A stretch of 39,466 bases of DNA from CAIYZT01 sp031385445 (GTDB lineage: Bacteria > Pseudomonadota > Alphaproteobacteria > Rhodobacterales > Rhodobacteraceae), in contig JANNBM010000006.1 of NCBI GenBank assembly GCA_031385445.1, positions 1 to 39,466 of the forward strand, in the 5' to 3' direction. The notes below the pieces were generated by a model. It saw only the letters and a program-made list of their open reading frames with translations. It was not told where the DNA came from and did not search any database. Shown one piece after another: positions 32,901-39,466 of this stretch; within the stretch, counting starts at the first letter, position 1; each line of letters opens with the position of its first letter. The translations under genes were made by a program, and so were the position numbers.

Positions 32901-33059
32901 TCAGGCGTTCGACAAAGCCATGAAGATCAGAACAAGAACCGAGATGACCGCGCCCCAGATCGACAGGCGGATGAACCCGGCAAAGGTCTTTTCCTGTGCG
33001 CGGATGTCCATGCTGCCCACTTTGTGTTCAGCGGCGTCGCCATGATTGTGATCGGCCAT
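32901..33059 (-). CDS. aa3-type cytochrome c oxidase subunit IV
   Basis: A 52-residue single-helix membrane protein: MADHNHGDAAEHKVGSMDIR, then AQEKTFAGFIRLSIWGAVIS and a hydrophobic tail ending MALSNA. The D-I-x-x-Q-E-K-T-F-x-G-F motif just before one transmembrane helix is diagnostic of the bacterial aa3 oxidase small subunit (as in Paracoccus). It sits beside the core helices of the terminal oxidase and is not needed for its chemistry. AAGGA is about 8 bases before the ATG. None of the catalytic subunit genes is nearby. Confidence 0.92.
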   Translation of the reverse strand: MADHNHGDAAEHKVGSMDIRAQEKTFAGFIRLSIWGAVISVLVLIFMALSNA

Positions 33060-33140
33060 GATCGTGTCCTTTTTTGAAGTGTTGCCCCGCCATTACCCGA
33101 TAATTCCGACGCTGTCACGGGGGCAGGGCGCTGTTTTGGC

Positions 33141-33515
33141 TCAGGCAGAGGCGTCGCCCGCTTCGCCGCCGACCCAGCCAGAGGTCAGATTGAAACCGAT
33201 ACGGCGGGGCGCGTCGTCAGGGTCAGATTTGGGGCGGGCCTGCAGCATGACGTTCAACTGGCTGACATGCTGGATCAGCTGATTTTTCAGGCCCTGATCG
33301 TCGGTGCCGTAAAAGGTCACCAGATCGGGGTCAAAAAAGCCCAAACCCTCGATCCGCAGGATGCCGGCGTCGGATCCGGCAAAGCCCAAAGCAACCTCTT
33401 GGTCGCCGTTCAATTGCTTTTCAAAGTCGCGGATATACAGGATCAGGCGGTCATAGGCCCATTCGGCCGGGGATTTTGGCTTGGCGGGCGCGGCAGTTTT
33501 GGTCTGTTTCGTCAT
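33141..33515 (-). CDS. DUF6173 family protein
   Basis: 124 residues. A Lys/Pro/Ala-rich lead (TKQTKTAAPAKPKSPAEWAY) is followed by a compact domain: LILYIRDFEKQLNGDQEVAL, GFAGSDAGILRIEGLGFFDP, LVTFYGTDDQG and a closing RRIGFNL. This fits a small uncharacterised family (DUF6173, by recall) common in alphaproteobacteria. The upstream GAGGGG overlaps the stop codon of the hydrolase gene, so translation is coupled to it. I take the second of two adjacent ATGs because of spacing; 33518 is the alternative. Confidence 0.75.
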   Translation of the reverse strand: MTKQTKTAAPAKPKSPAEWAYDRLILYIRDFEKQLNGDQEVALGFAGSDAGILRIEGLGFFDPDLVTFYGTDDQGLKNQLIQHVSQLNVMLQARPKSDPDDAPRRIGFNLTSGWVGGEAGDASA

Positions 33516-33524
33516 CATCGCCCC

Positions 33525-34553
33525 TCAGATTGCGCGCCATTCCCATGCGCCGTCGTCCGACAGGTCGCGCGAAATTGCCCCGCGCAGCAAGAGGCAATTC
33601 AGATGTGCCACTGATTCGCAAAGAGCCATGCCAAAGGTTTCAGGACCGACGGGGCGTTTGAACAGCACTGGAAAACAATCAGTCGCCATTTTTGGGCTGG
33701 CCAAATGGTCCAACAGGCGGTCCAGCGCGTGTTCGTGGTCACGCACCATTTCATTCAGCCGAAATGGCAGGCCTGTGAACGGCAGCTTGTGGCCAGGCAG
33801 CACCAACTGGTCATCGCGGGCATGGGGCATCAGGGCACGGGCGCTGTCCAACCATTCGGTCAGGGGGTCAGCCTCGGGTTCGGTGGGATAGACCCCGATA
33901 TTGGCCGAGATCGAGGGCAAAAGCTGATCACCGCCGATGATCAGGTTGTCATCCATGCTCCATAGCATCGCATGTTCGGGGGCGTGGCCATGGCCGATGC
34001 GCACCAGCCAACGGCGCCCCCCGGCGGTGATCACGTCCCCTTCGGCAATGCGGGTAAAGCCAAGGGGCATAGGCGCGACCACGTCGCGAAAGTTAAAGGG
34101 GCGTTCCAGCGCACGTGCAGCGCGTTGTTCCGCCGATAACCCGGCGCGTTGATAAAACAACAGCGATTCGGGGGATGGCTGGCGTTGTTCGTCCAACGTC
34201 AGCATCCGCGCATAGAGCCAGGAGGTGCGTGTCGTGATCAGTTCGACGCCCAGCGACTGAAACCATCCGGCAAGGCCGATATGGTCGGGGTGGTAATGCG
34301 TCACGATCAGCCGCGTCACCGGTTTGTCACGCAGCGGCACGGCCATCAGGGCCTGCCACAGGGTCCGGGTGTGTTTGCTGGACATTCCGGTATCAATCAG
34401 GGTCCAACTGTCCTCTTCCTCGAGCGCGTAGCAATTCACGTGGTCCAGCGCCATGGGCAGCGGCAGGCGTAGCCAGCGCACCCTGGGAGCAACCTCGATT
34501 GCGTCATAGTCGCCTGGGGGATCGGGAAAGGGATAGTGGATCTGGGCCGTCAC
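33525..34553 (-). CDS. Metallo-beta-lactamase fold hydrolase
   Basis: A 342-residue MBL-fold protein. The metal ligands are visible: HYHPDH at 86-91, His190 in GHGHAPEH, Asp209 in IIGGDQLLP and a late LPGHKLPF. A C-terminal helical extension (from about 270) resembles that of LACTB2-like or glyoxalase-II-like hydrolases acting on thioesters. It uses a GTG start overlapping the acyl-CoA dehydrogenase stop (GTGA), which hints at work on an acyl-CoA or related thioester, but the substrate is not known. Confidence 0.88.
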   Translation of the reverse strand: MTAQIHYPFPDPPGDYDAIEVAPRVRWLRLPLPMALDHVNCYALEEEDSWTLIDTGMSSKHTRTLWQALMAVPLRDKPVTRLIVTHYHPDHIGLAGWFQSLGVELITTRTSWLYARMLTLDEQRQPSPESLLFYQRAGLSAEQRAARALERPFNFRDVVAPMPLGFTRIAEGDVITAGGRRWLVRIGHGHAPEHAMLWSMDDNLIIGGDQLLPSISANIGVYPTEPEADPLTEWLDSARALMPHARDDQLVLPGHKLPFTGLPFRLNEMVRDHEHALDRLLDHLASPKMATDCFPVLFKRPVGPETFGMALCESVAHLNCLLLRGAISRDLSDDGAWEWRAI

Positions 34554-36250
34554 GAGGCCAAGGCCTCGGGGGTCAGGTCGTACAGACCGGCAGCCCCTTC
34601 CCGTGCTTGGGCAAGCAGGGCGGCATGTTCGGGCAAAAGACGCCGGATCGCAAAGCGGGTCAGCGGTTCGCGGGCCGGGTCCGCAACAGCCGCCAGCAGG
34701 TGATAATGGCAGCCCAGCACCCGCGCAAAGGCACGCAGGTAGGGCACCGCCCCGGCGAAACGGTCGTTAAGGGGTTGGGCCAACAGTGTTTCGGTCGCCT
34801 CGTGCAGGGCGTCGATGGCGGTCCACAGCGGGGTGGCAAGGTCATTCAGCGCGGGGCGCGCGGTCTGGACTGTTTTGCGCATCTCGTCGATCAGGGCGAA
34901 TGCGGCATCGCCGTTATCCATCATTTTGCGGCCAACAAGGTCCATGGCCTGAATACCATTGGTGCCTTCGTAGATCTGGGTGATGCGGACATCGCGGGCA
35001 TATTGCGCGGCGCCGGTCTGTTCGATGAAACCCATGCCACCATGGACCTGCACCCCAAGATGGGCGACGTGGTGCCCGGTATCGGTGCCATAGGCCTTGG
35101 CAATCGGGGTCAAAAACGCGCCGCGGGCCAGCCATGCGGTATCCCCAGTGGCGGTGCCCATGTCGATGGCGACGGCACAGGCCAAAGCGATGGCACGGGC
35201 CGCAAACACCTCGGCCTTCATCTCGGCCAGCATGCGGCGCACGTCGGCGTGGTCGATGATCGCGCCTGCGCCCAAGGGGGTCTTGCCCTGTTTGCGGTCA
35301 TTGGCATAGGTCAATGCATGTTGAAACGCCGCCTCGGCCTGCGCCACGCCCTGCATGCCGACGCCAAGCCGGGCATTGTTCATCATGGTGAACATGGCCG
35401 CCATGCCCTTGTGCGGCGCACCCACCAGCCAGCCCTTGGCCGCGTCGAACTGCATCACGCAGGTTGGGCTGCCGTGAATGCCCAGTTTGTGTTCCAGACT
35501 GACCACGTTCAACGTGTTGCGCTGGCCGGGGTTTCCCGCCGCATCTGGCAAAAACTTGGGCACCATGAACAGCGAGATGCCTTTGACACCCGCCTCGCCA
35601 TCGGGCAGGCGGGCCAGCACCAGATGGCAGGTGTTGGCCATGAAATCGGCATCCCCCCATGTGATATAGATTTTCTGCCCGGTGATGGCATAGGTGTCGT
35701 CGCCCAGGGGTTCGGCCCTGGACCGCAGGGCACCCACATCCGACCCGGCCTGCGGTTCGGTCAGGTTCATCGTGCCGTTCCATTCGCCGGAAATAAGTTT
35801 GGGCAAATACAGCGATTTAAGGGTGTCCGAGGCGTGGTGATCCAGCGCCTCGATCTGGCCTTGGGTCAGCATGGGGTTCAGTTGCAGGGCAAGGCAGGCC
35901 GAGGACATCATCTCGGCCACGCAGGTATTGAGGGTGGTGGGCAGGCCCATGCCACCGTAGGCCGGGTTGGCGGACATGCCGATCCAGCCCCCCTCGGCCA
36001 CAGCGCGAAACCCTTCGGCAAAGCCGGGAGAGGTGCGCACGATGCCGTTTTCCAGATGGGCGGGGTGCAGGTCGCCCGCGCGGTTCAGGGGTGCAAGGGT
36101 GATTTCGGACAACCGCCCCGCCTCGGTCAGGATGGCGTCCACGGTTTCGGGCGTTGCTTCGGCAAAGCGGGGGGTGGCGGCGACGCTGGCAAAGCCAAGG
36201 ATGTGGTCCAAAAGAAAGCGATGCTCGGCAATCGGGGCGCGGTAGGGCAT
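34550..36250 (-). CDS. Acyl-CoA dehydrogenase, DmdC-like
   Basis: A 566-residue FAD-dependent acyl-CoA dehydrogenase of the longer class with a C-terminal extension. MNLTEPQAGSDVGALRS binds FAD, and the catalytic base is Glu428 in IYEGTNGIQAMDL. QVHGGMGFIE is also typical. The N-terminus MPYRAPIAEHRFLLDHILGF and overall length resemble DmdC (3-methylmercaptopropionyl-CoA dehydrogenase of DMSP breakdown) as I remember it from Ruegeria, but DmdB and DmdD genes are absent here, so a general medium-chain role is equally open. GGAG lies about 6 bases before the ATG. Its electrons would go via ETF to the ETF-QO encoded at 26-28 kb. Confidence 0.9.
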   Translation of the reverse strand: MPYRAPIAEHRFLLDHILGFASVAATPRFAEATPETVDAILTEAGRLSEITLAPLNRAGDLHPAHLENGIVRTSPGFAEGFRAVAEGGWIGMSANPAYGGMGLPTTLNTCVAEMMSSACLALQLNPMLTQGQIEALDHHASDTLKSLYLPKLISGEWNGTMNLTEPQAGSDVGALRSRAEPLGDDTYAITGQKIYITWGDADFMANTCHLVLARLPDGEAGVKGISLFMVPKFLPDAAGNPGQRNTLNVVSLEHKLGIHGSPTCVMQFDAAKGWLVGAPHKGMAAMFTMMNNARLGVGMQGVAQAEAAFQHALTYANDRKQGKTPLGAGAIIDHADVRRMLAEMKAEVFAARAIALACAVAIDMGTATGDTAWLARGAFLTPIAKAYGTDTGHHVAHLGVQVHGGMGFIEQTGAAQYARDVRITQIYEGTNGIQAMDLVGRKMMDNGDAAFALIDEMRKTVQTARPALNDLATPLWTAIDALHEATETLLAQPLNDRFAGAVPYLRAFARVLGCHYHLLAAVADPAREPLTRFAIRRLLPEHAALLAQAREGAAGLYDLTPEALAS

Positions 36251-36279
36251 GGGTGTCTCCAAATGCTTGGCACGGCGGA

Positions 36280-36292
36280 CTAATCAGATTAG
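36280..36292. promoter_or_regulatory. 13-bp perfect palindrome upstream of the acyl-CoA dehydrogenase gene
   Basis: CTAATC-A-GATTAG lies 30 bases before the acyl-CoA dehydrogenase start and 56 bases before the tsaC start, inside the only divergent spacer for both. It is a candidate operator, perhaps for a TetR or GntR repressor of the dehydrogenase unit. No regulator gene is nearby. Confidence 0.5.
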
Positions 36293-36348
36293 GAGTGTAG
36301 CGTTAACCCGTTGGCCGCAAGCGACAAGCAGGACGTGGCGTCACATAA

Positions 36349-37290
36349 ATGACCAAAACCGAACTTCTGACGCCAGATGCGGCTGGGCTGACGCGTGCGG
36401 CACGGCTGTTGCGGGATGGCGGGCTGGTCGCCTTTCCGACCGAGACGGTTTATGGGCTGGGTGGCGATGCGCGGTCAGATCTGGCGGTGGCGCAGATATT
36501 TGATGCCAAGGGGCGACCACGGTTCAACCCATTGATTGTGCACGTGCCTGACGTGGCCGCTGCCCGCGAGTTCGCCGTTCTGGATGCCCGGGCCGAGGCG
36601 ATCGCGGCCAGTTTTTGGCCGGGGCCGTTGACCTTGGTCTTGCCGCTGCGCGAGGCGGGGTTGTCGCCGCTGGTGACGGCGGGGCTGACTTCGGTTGCCA
36701 TTCGCGTGCCCGCCCATCCGCTGGCCCAAGACCTGCTGCGCGCCTTTGGCGGACCGTTGGCAGCGCCGTCGGCCAACCCCTCGGGGCGGGTGTCGCCCAC
36801 ACGGGCGGCGCATGTGTTGGCGGGGTTGTCGGGGCGGATTGCCGCGGTCTTGGACGGTGGGGCCTGTGCGGTGGGGGTGGAATCGACCATTCTGGGGTTG
36901 CTGGATCGGCCGGAACTGCTGCGCCCCGGTGGCGTGGCGTTGGAGGCGTTGGAGGCTGTTTTGGGGCCGTTGTCGTTGGGCGGTTCTGCGGAAAAACCAA
37001 ATGCGCCCGGCCAGTTGGCGTCACATTATGCCCCCGGTTCCGCAGTGCGGCTGGAGGCAGCGACAGCGCATCCGGGCGAGGTGCGGCTGGGGTTCGGGCC
37101 GGGGCCATGCGATCTGAACCTGTCCGAGGGTGGCGATCTGGTCGAGGCGGCGGCGAACCTGTTTCACATGCTGCGCGAGGCCGACCTGCTGGCCACAGGG
37201 CGTGGTATTGCGGTCGCCTCGGTGCCCGAAACCGGGCTTGGCCGGGCCATCAATGACCGGCTGCGCCGGGCGGCGGCCCCGCGGGGTTAG
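36349..37290 (+). CDS. tsaC: L-threonylcarbamoyladenylate synthase (Sua5/YciO/YrdC family)
   Basis: 313 residues, the long Sua5 form: a YrdC domain (about 12-200) plus a C-terminal SUA5 domain. It makes threonylcarbamoyl-AMP, the donor for t6A at tRNA position 37. Signatures are LVAFPTETVYGLGGDA, KGRPRFNPLIVHV, a basic substrate pocket, and SANPSGRVSPT. The linker GQLASHYAP is the conserved Sua5 tail-domain motif that gates the active site. No good ribosome-binding site precedes the ATG. It converges on the quinone oxidoreductase gene with a 4-base overlap. Confidence 0.94.
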   Translation: MTKTELLTPDAAGLTRAARLLRDGGLVAFPTETVYGLGGDARSDLAVAQIFDAKGRPRFNPLIVHVPDVAAAREFAVLDARAEAIAASFWPGPLTLVLPLREAGLSPLVTAGLTSVAIRVPAHPLAQDLLRAFGGPLAAPSANPSGRVSPTRAAHVLAGLSGRIAAVLDGGACAVGVESTILGLLDRPELLRPGGVALEALEAVLGPLSLGGSAEKPNAPGQLASHYAPGSAVRLEAATAHPGEVRLGFGPGPCDLNLSEGGDLVEAAANLFHMLREADLLATGRGIAVASVPETGLGRAINDRLRRAAAPRG

Positions 37291-38279
37291 TCTTCGACCT
37301 TCAGGACGATTTTGCCGATGTGGCCGGGAGCCTCGATCCGCCAATGGGCGGCGGGGGCCTCGGTCAGGTGGTATTCGCTGTCGATGACAACCTTGAACGC
37401 ACCGGCGGCGATCATCGGCCAGACATGGGCGTGAACCTGTGCCGCGATGCGCGCTTTGGCGAGGTCCGATTGCGGACGCAGGGTGGATCCGGTCAAGGTC
37501 AGCCGCCGCACCATCAGTTCGGCAAAGTTCACATCCGCCTTGGCCCCTTGCAGAAAGGCGATCTGGACAAGACGGCCATCATCGGCCAGCGCCTTGATAT
37601 TCAACGGGATATAGGAACCGCCGACCATATCGAGGATCAGGTCTGCGCCGCCCGCCTTGGACAGGATGGCGCTGAAATCCTCGGACCGGTAGTTGATGCC
37701 ACGCTCGGCCCCCAAGGTTTCGCAAAAGCGCGCCTTGATGTCGCTGCCGGCGGTGGCAAAGACGCGGGCACCAAGGGCGTGCGCGATCTGGATGGCGGTC
37801 GTGCCGATGCCCGAGGTGCCGCCGTGGACCAAGAAACGCTCGCCTCCCTTTAGCCCGCCGCGCATCACGACGTTGGACCAGACGGTGAAACAGGTTTCAG
37901 GCAGGCAGGCGGCGTCGCGCATCGACAGGCCGGGAGGGATCGGCAAAGCATGGGATTCGTGGGTCGCGGCATATTCGGCATAGCCGCCACCGGGCAGCAG
38001 GGCGCAAACTTTATCCCCGATATCCCATAGGGTTACGCCTGGACCGCAGGCCACAACCGTGCCCGAACATTCCAACCCCGGCAGAGGCGAGGCATTGGCG
38101 GGTGGGTTATAAAGCCCCGCCCGTTGCAGCGCGTCAGGGCGGTTCACCCCGGCATAGGCCACGCGGATGATGATTTGGCCATGCCCCGGAACCGGCACCG
38201 GCATGGAGCAGGGTTTCAGCACATCTGGTGCGCCGGGGCTGTAAATCTCCATGGCGAGCATGGCGTGGGACAGGGTCAT
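37287..38279 (-). CDS. NAD(P)H-quinone oxidoreductase (zinc-independent MDR family)
   Basis: A 330-residue medium-chain dehydrogenase/reductase of the quinone oxidoreductase (PIG3-like) type. The GroES-like half contains VAYAGVNRPDALQRAGLYNP and the pattern PGLECSGTV. The Rossmann half has VHGGTSGIGTTAIQIAHALG as the NADPH-binding loop. The zinc-binding cysteines of alcohol dehydrogenases are missing. It likely reduces quinones or enones in the cytoplasm. It begins 12 bases after the COQ9-family gene, so the two are probably co-transcribed. Confidence 0.92.
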   Translation of the reverse strand: MTLSHAMLAMEIYSPGAPDVLKPCSMPVPVPGHGQIIIRVAYAGVNRPDALQRAGLYNPPANASPLPGLECSGTVVACGPGVTLWDIGDKVCALLPGGGYAEYAATHESHALPIPPGLSMRDAACLPETCFTVWSNVVMRGGLKGGERFLVHGGTSGIGTTAIQIAHALGARVFATAGSDIKARFCETLGAERGINYRSEDFSAILSKAGGADLILDMVGGSYIPLNIKALADDGRLVQIAFLQGAKADVNFAELMVRRLTLTGSTLRPQSDLAKARIAAQVHAHVWPMIAAGAFKVVIDSEYHLTEAPAAHWRIEAPGHIGKIVLKVED

Positions 38280-38291
38280 AAGGTGGGCCTT

Positions 38292-38972
38292 TCAGGTCTT
38301 GCCGGGCAGGTCTTGGGGCCTTTGTGGGGCATGGATCCTTTCCAAAACCTTCAAGGGACCGGCCATAAGCGCCTTTCCCAGCGGATTTTCGCGAAAACGC
38401 GCCTTGGTCTTTTCAATCTGCATGATGCCCTCGATCCGCCGATCCAGAAAGTCCCATGTTGCCTGATGGCCGTCGCTGTCGTCACCCATCCAGAACAGGA
38501 CCGTGGCACCATATACAGCGGACAGGCTGGCGCGTTTGGTATACCAGTTGATATCGGTCGAGGTGTCGCCAAGGGCAGTCCAGATCGCATCGGCGGTGCC
38601 CCAGATCGCACGGGCCCCTTCGGCGGCATATTGCGGCAGGGCCAGCAGGGCCGTTCCGCGCCGTACCAGTTCGCGGTCGGCGTCTTGCAGGCGCAGTTTG
38701 ACCGCCAACTTCACCCGGTCGCGAAAGCGCAGGCTGGCAAGGTCGGTGGCGGCAAGGGCGTCCTGCATCGCGATATCGCCCTGTTTGTGATAGGCCAGTG
38801 CCAGATCCACCCCGCCGCGCGGATATATGGCACGGGCCAGCGCAGGTGCCGTCGCTGATTCGTCCGCCGCCGCCATCAGCGCCGCATCCGACCAGCCATC
38901 AAAGGGCACATGGGGCAGGGCCGCCTGCAACAGGCGCCATTTCGTTGACTCCATTGTATTTTCCCGGTCCAT
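38292..38972 (-). CDS. COQ9 family protein
   Basis: A 226-residue TetR-like helical protein of the COQ9 family. Landmarks are LLQAALPHVPFDGWSDAALM at the front and LALAYHKQGD, then YAAEGARAIWGTADAIW and DINWYTKRASLSAVYGATVL, with WMGDDSDG. COQ9 binds lipids and presents quinone intermediates to a hydroxylase in ubiquinone synthesis. I start at MDRENTMES, with AAGGAT 7 bases upstream, rather than at a TTG ten codons earlier. It is divergent from rpsU. Confidence 0.93.
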   Translation of the reverse strand: MDRENTMESTKWRLLQAALPHVPFDGWSDAALMAAADESATAPALARAIYPRGGVDLALAYHKQGDIAMQDALAATDLASLRFRDRVKLAVKLRLQDADRELVRRGTALLALPQYAAEGARAIWGTADAIWTALGDTSTDINWYTKRASLSAVYGATVLFWMGDDSDGHQATWDFLDRRIEGIMQIEKTKARFRENPLGKALMAGPLKVLERIHAPQRPQDLPGKT

Positions 38973-39014
38973 CGCCTGATCCTTTACTGCATTGGTAGAC
39001 AAAGGGCCGCTGCT

Positions 39015-39043
39015 TTGCTAGGACGCCCCTGCCTGCACATATA
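39015..39043 (+). promoter_or_regulatory. Candidate sigma-70 promoter of rpsU
   Basis: TTGCTA (39015-39020) and CATATA (39038-39043) are separated by 17 bases, a reasonable -35/-10 pair for the start of rpsU transcription. The -10 element lies inside the palindrome TGCAC-ATATA-GTGCA (39034-39048), so a protein binding there would block the promoter. Confidence 0.4.
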
Positions 39044-39064
39044 GTGCAACTCTAACTTAGGAAG

Positions 39065-39078
39065 GTGGTGACAACCAC
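39065..39078 (+). promoter_or_regulatory. Hairpin abutting the rpsU start codon
   Basis: GTGGT (39065-39069) and ACCAC (39074-39078) pair around GACA and end directly at the ATG. The purine-rich AGGAAGG (39059-39065) lies just before it, 13 bases from the start when unfolded. Folding would bring it close to the ATG or mask its end, which suggests control of translation. Confidence 0.5.
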
Positions 39079-39285
39079 ATGCAGGTCAGCGTCCGCGACA
39101 ATAACGTCGAACAGGCTTTGCGCGCTTTGAAGAAAAAGCTGCAGCGCGAAGGCGTTTTCCGCGAAATGAAGCTCAAGCAACATTTCGAGAAACCCTCCGT
39201 CAAGAAAGCCCGCGAACAAGCTGAAGCCGTGCGCCGCGCGAGGAAACTCGCCCGGAAGAAGCTTCAACGCGAAGGCGGGATGTAA
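39079..39285 (+). CDS. rpsU: 30S ribosomal protein S21
   Basis: A 68-residue, very basic protein beginning MQVSVRDNNVEQALRALKKK, then LQREGVFREMKLKQHFEKPS and a C-terminal Arg/Lys tail (RRARKLARKKLQREG). It joins the 30S platform near the 3' end of 16S rRNA and helps initiation. The sequence and length are typical for alphaproteobacteria. It seems to be monocistronic, with its own promoter upstream and a structured 3' region downstream. Confidence 0.97.
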   Translation: MQVSVRDNNVEQALRALKKKLQREGVFREMKLKQHFEKPSVKKAREQAEAVRRARKLARKKLQREGGM

Positions 39286-39289
39286 GGGT

Positions 39290-39309
39290 TTTTCCGCGCA
39301 AGCGGAAAA
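39290..39309 (+). repeat. 8-bp hairpin with GCAA tetraloop after rpsU
   Basis: TTTTCCGC (39290-39297) and GCGGAAAA (39302-39309) pair fully around a GNRA loop (GCAA), 4 bases past the rpsU stop. The stem begins with a T run rather than ending in one, so it is not a standard terminator. Confidence 0.65.
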
Positions 39310-39366
39310 GACCTGGGCATAAGCCCGACGTTCAGCGACACTGGGGCAGCGATGTCCACCCGATTG

Positions 39367-39394
39367 ACCCCTGTCCGCGAGGATGGGGGTTTTT
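39367..39394 (+). terminator. Rho-independent terminator downstream of rpsU
   Basis: ACCCCTGTCC (39367-39376) pairs with GGATGGGGGT (39381-39390), with two G-U pairs, around a GCGA tetraloop, and T5 follows. The transcript of rpsU would have a 3' tail of about 110 bases. Confidence 0.8.
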
Positions 39395-39430
39395 CATTTT
39401 CAGACTTCGCTAACGTATTGGGGGCGCTGT

Positions 39431-39449
39431 GTTAATTCGCAGAATTAAC
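39431..39449. promoter_or_regulatory. Palindrome at the right edge of the window
   Basis: GTTAATTC (39431-39438) and GAATTAAC (39442-39449) are perfect inverted repeats around GCA. The AT-rich arms and position after a terminator suggest an operator or promoter region for a gene beyond the window. Confidence 0.45.
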
Positions 39450-39466
39450 GGGGTGTGAACGACCTA

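Noticed and set aside
36268..36282. Sigma-54 promoter (TGGCACG start) upstream of tsaC
   Set aside because: The -12 GC element is missing at the required distance.
39432..39448. CtrA binding site
   Set aside because: The TTAA halves are 9 bases apart rather than 7, so only a half-site match can be claimed.

Overview
The window looks like ordinary chromosome from a high-GC alphaproteobacterium of the Rhodobacteraceae (Rhodobacter/Roseobacter group). The evidence is the gene content: a membrane-anchored CycM-type cytochrome c, a 52-residue aa3-oxidase subunit IV, a COQ9-family protein, a long-chain polyprenyl synthase of the ubiquinone type, ETF-ubiquinone oxidoreductase, a phaA-phaB pair and a DmdC-like acyl-CoA dehydrogenase. 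Genes are tightly packed, with many 4-base ATGA or GTGA overlaps. I see no tRNA, rRNA, CRISPR array, insertion sequence, integrase or prophage block.

Layout, left to right. 1-6313 (minus strand): a peptide ABC importer operon yejA-yejB-yejE-yejF, followed with an ATGA overlap by a glycosyltransferase cut off by the window edge. 6417-9395: cycM, prephenate dehydratase (pheA, plus strand), an SRPBCC protein and the NADH pyrophosphatase nudC. 9396-9628: an AT-richer divergent spacer with nested inverted repeats. 9629-14904: cpdB-like nucleotidase, a 43-residue lipoprotein, a SAM methyltransferase, a 41-residue lipoprotein, argH, and a TlpA-like thioredoxin whose start lies 14 bases from that of argH. 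14998-17950: a peptidoglycan-binding/TIGR02594 protein, a DUF2087 protein, DNA-3-methyladenine glycosylase (tag) and an EAL-domain protein. 18066-20081: the PHB genes phaA and phaB. 20156-24385: an EamA exporter, a YdcH/DUF465 protein, a TrmN6-type methyltransferase, a DUF2007 protein, polyprenyl diphosphate synthase and ispE. 24375-29639: a TPR protein, ETF-QO, greA and a two-helix membrane protein of unknown function. 29636-32165 (minus): a mobA-mobB operon in which MobB is fused to an RNase H-fold-like domain, followed by a GNAT acetyltransferase. 32223-36250 (minus): a lipoprotein, cytochrome oxidase subunit IV, DUF6173, a metallo-beta-lactamase-fold hydrolase and an acyl-CoA dehydrogenase. 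36349-39285: a Sua5/TsaC protein, a quinone oxidoreductase, a COQ9-family protein and rpsU, then a structured 3' region and a palindrome at the right edge.

Shared themes are respiration and quinone supply (cycM, polyprenyl synthase, ETF-QO, COQ9, oxidase subunit IV), isoprenoid supply (ispE), carbon storage (phaAB), fatty-acid or sulfur-acid oxidation (acyl-CoA dehydrogenase feeding ETF-QO) and molybdenum cofactor maturation (mobAB). I found no clear new multi-gene system. The points most worth checking are the change in GC-skew polarity near 20 kb, the MobB fusion, the SD-GGGGCCCC arrangement between argH and tlpA, the hairpin in the rpsU leader, and several perfect intergenic inverted repeats.
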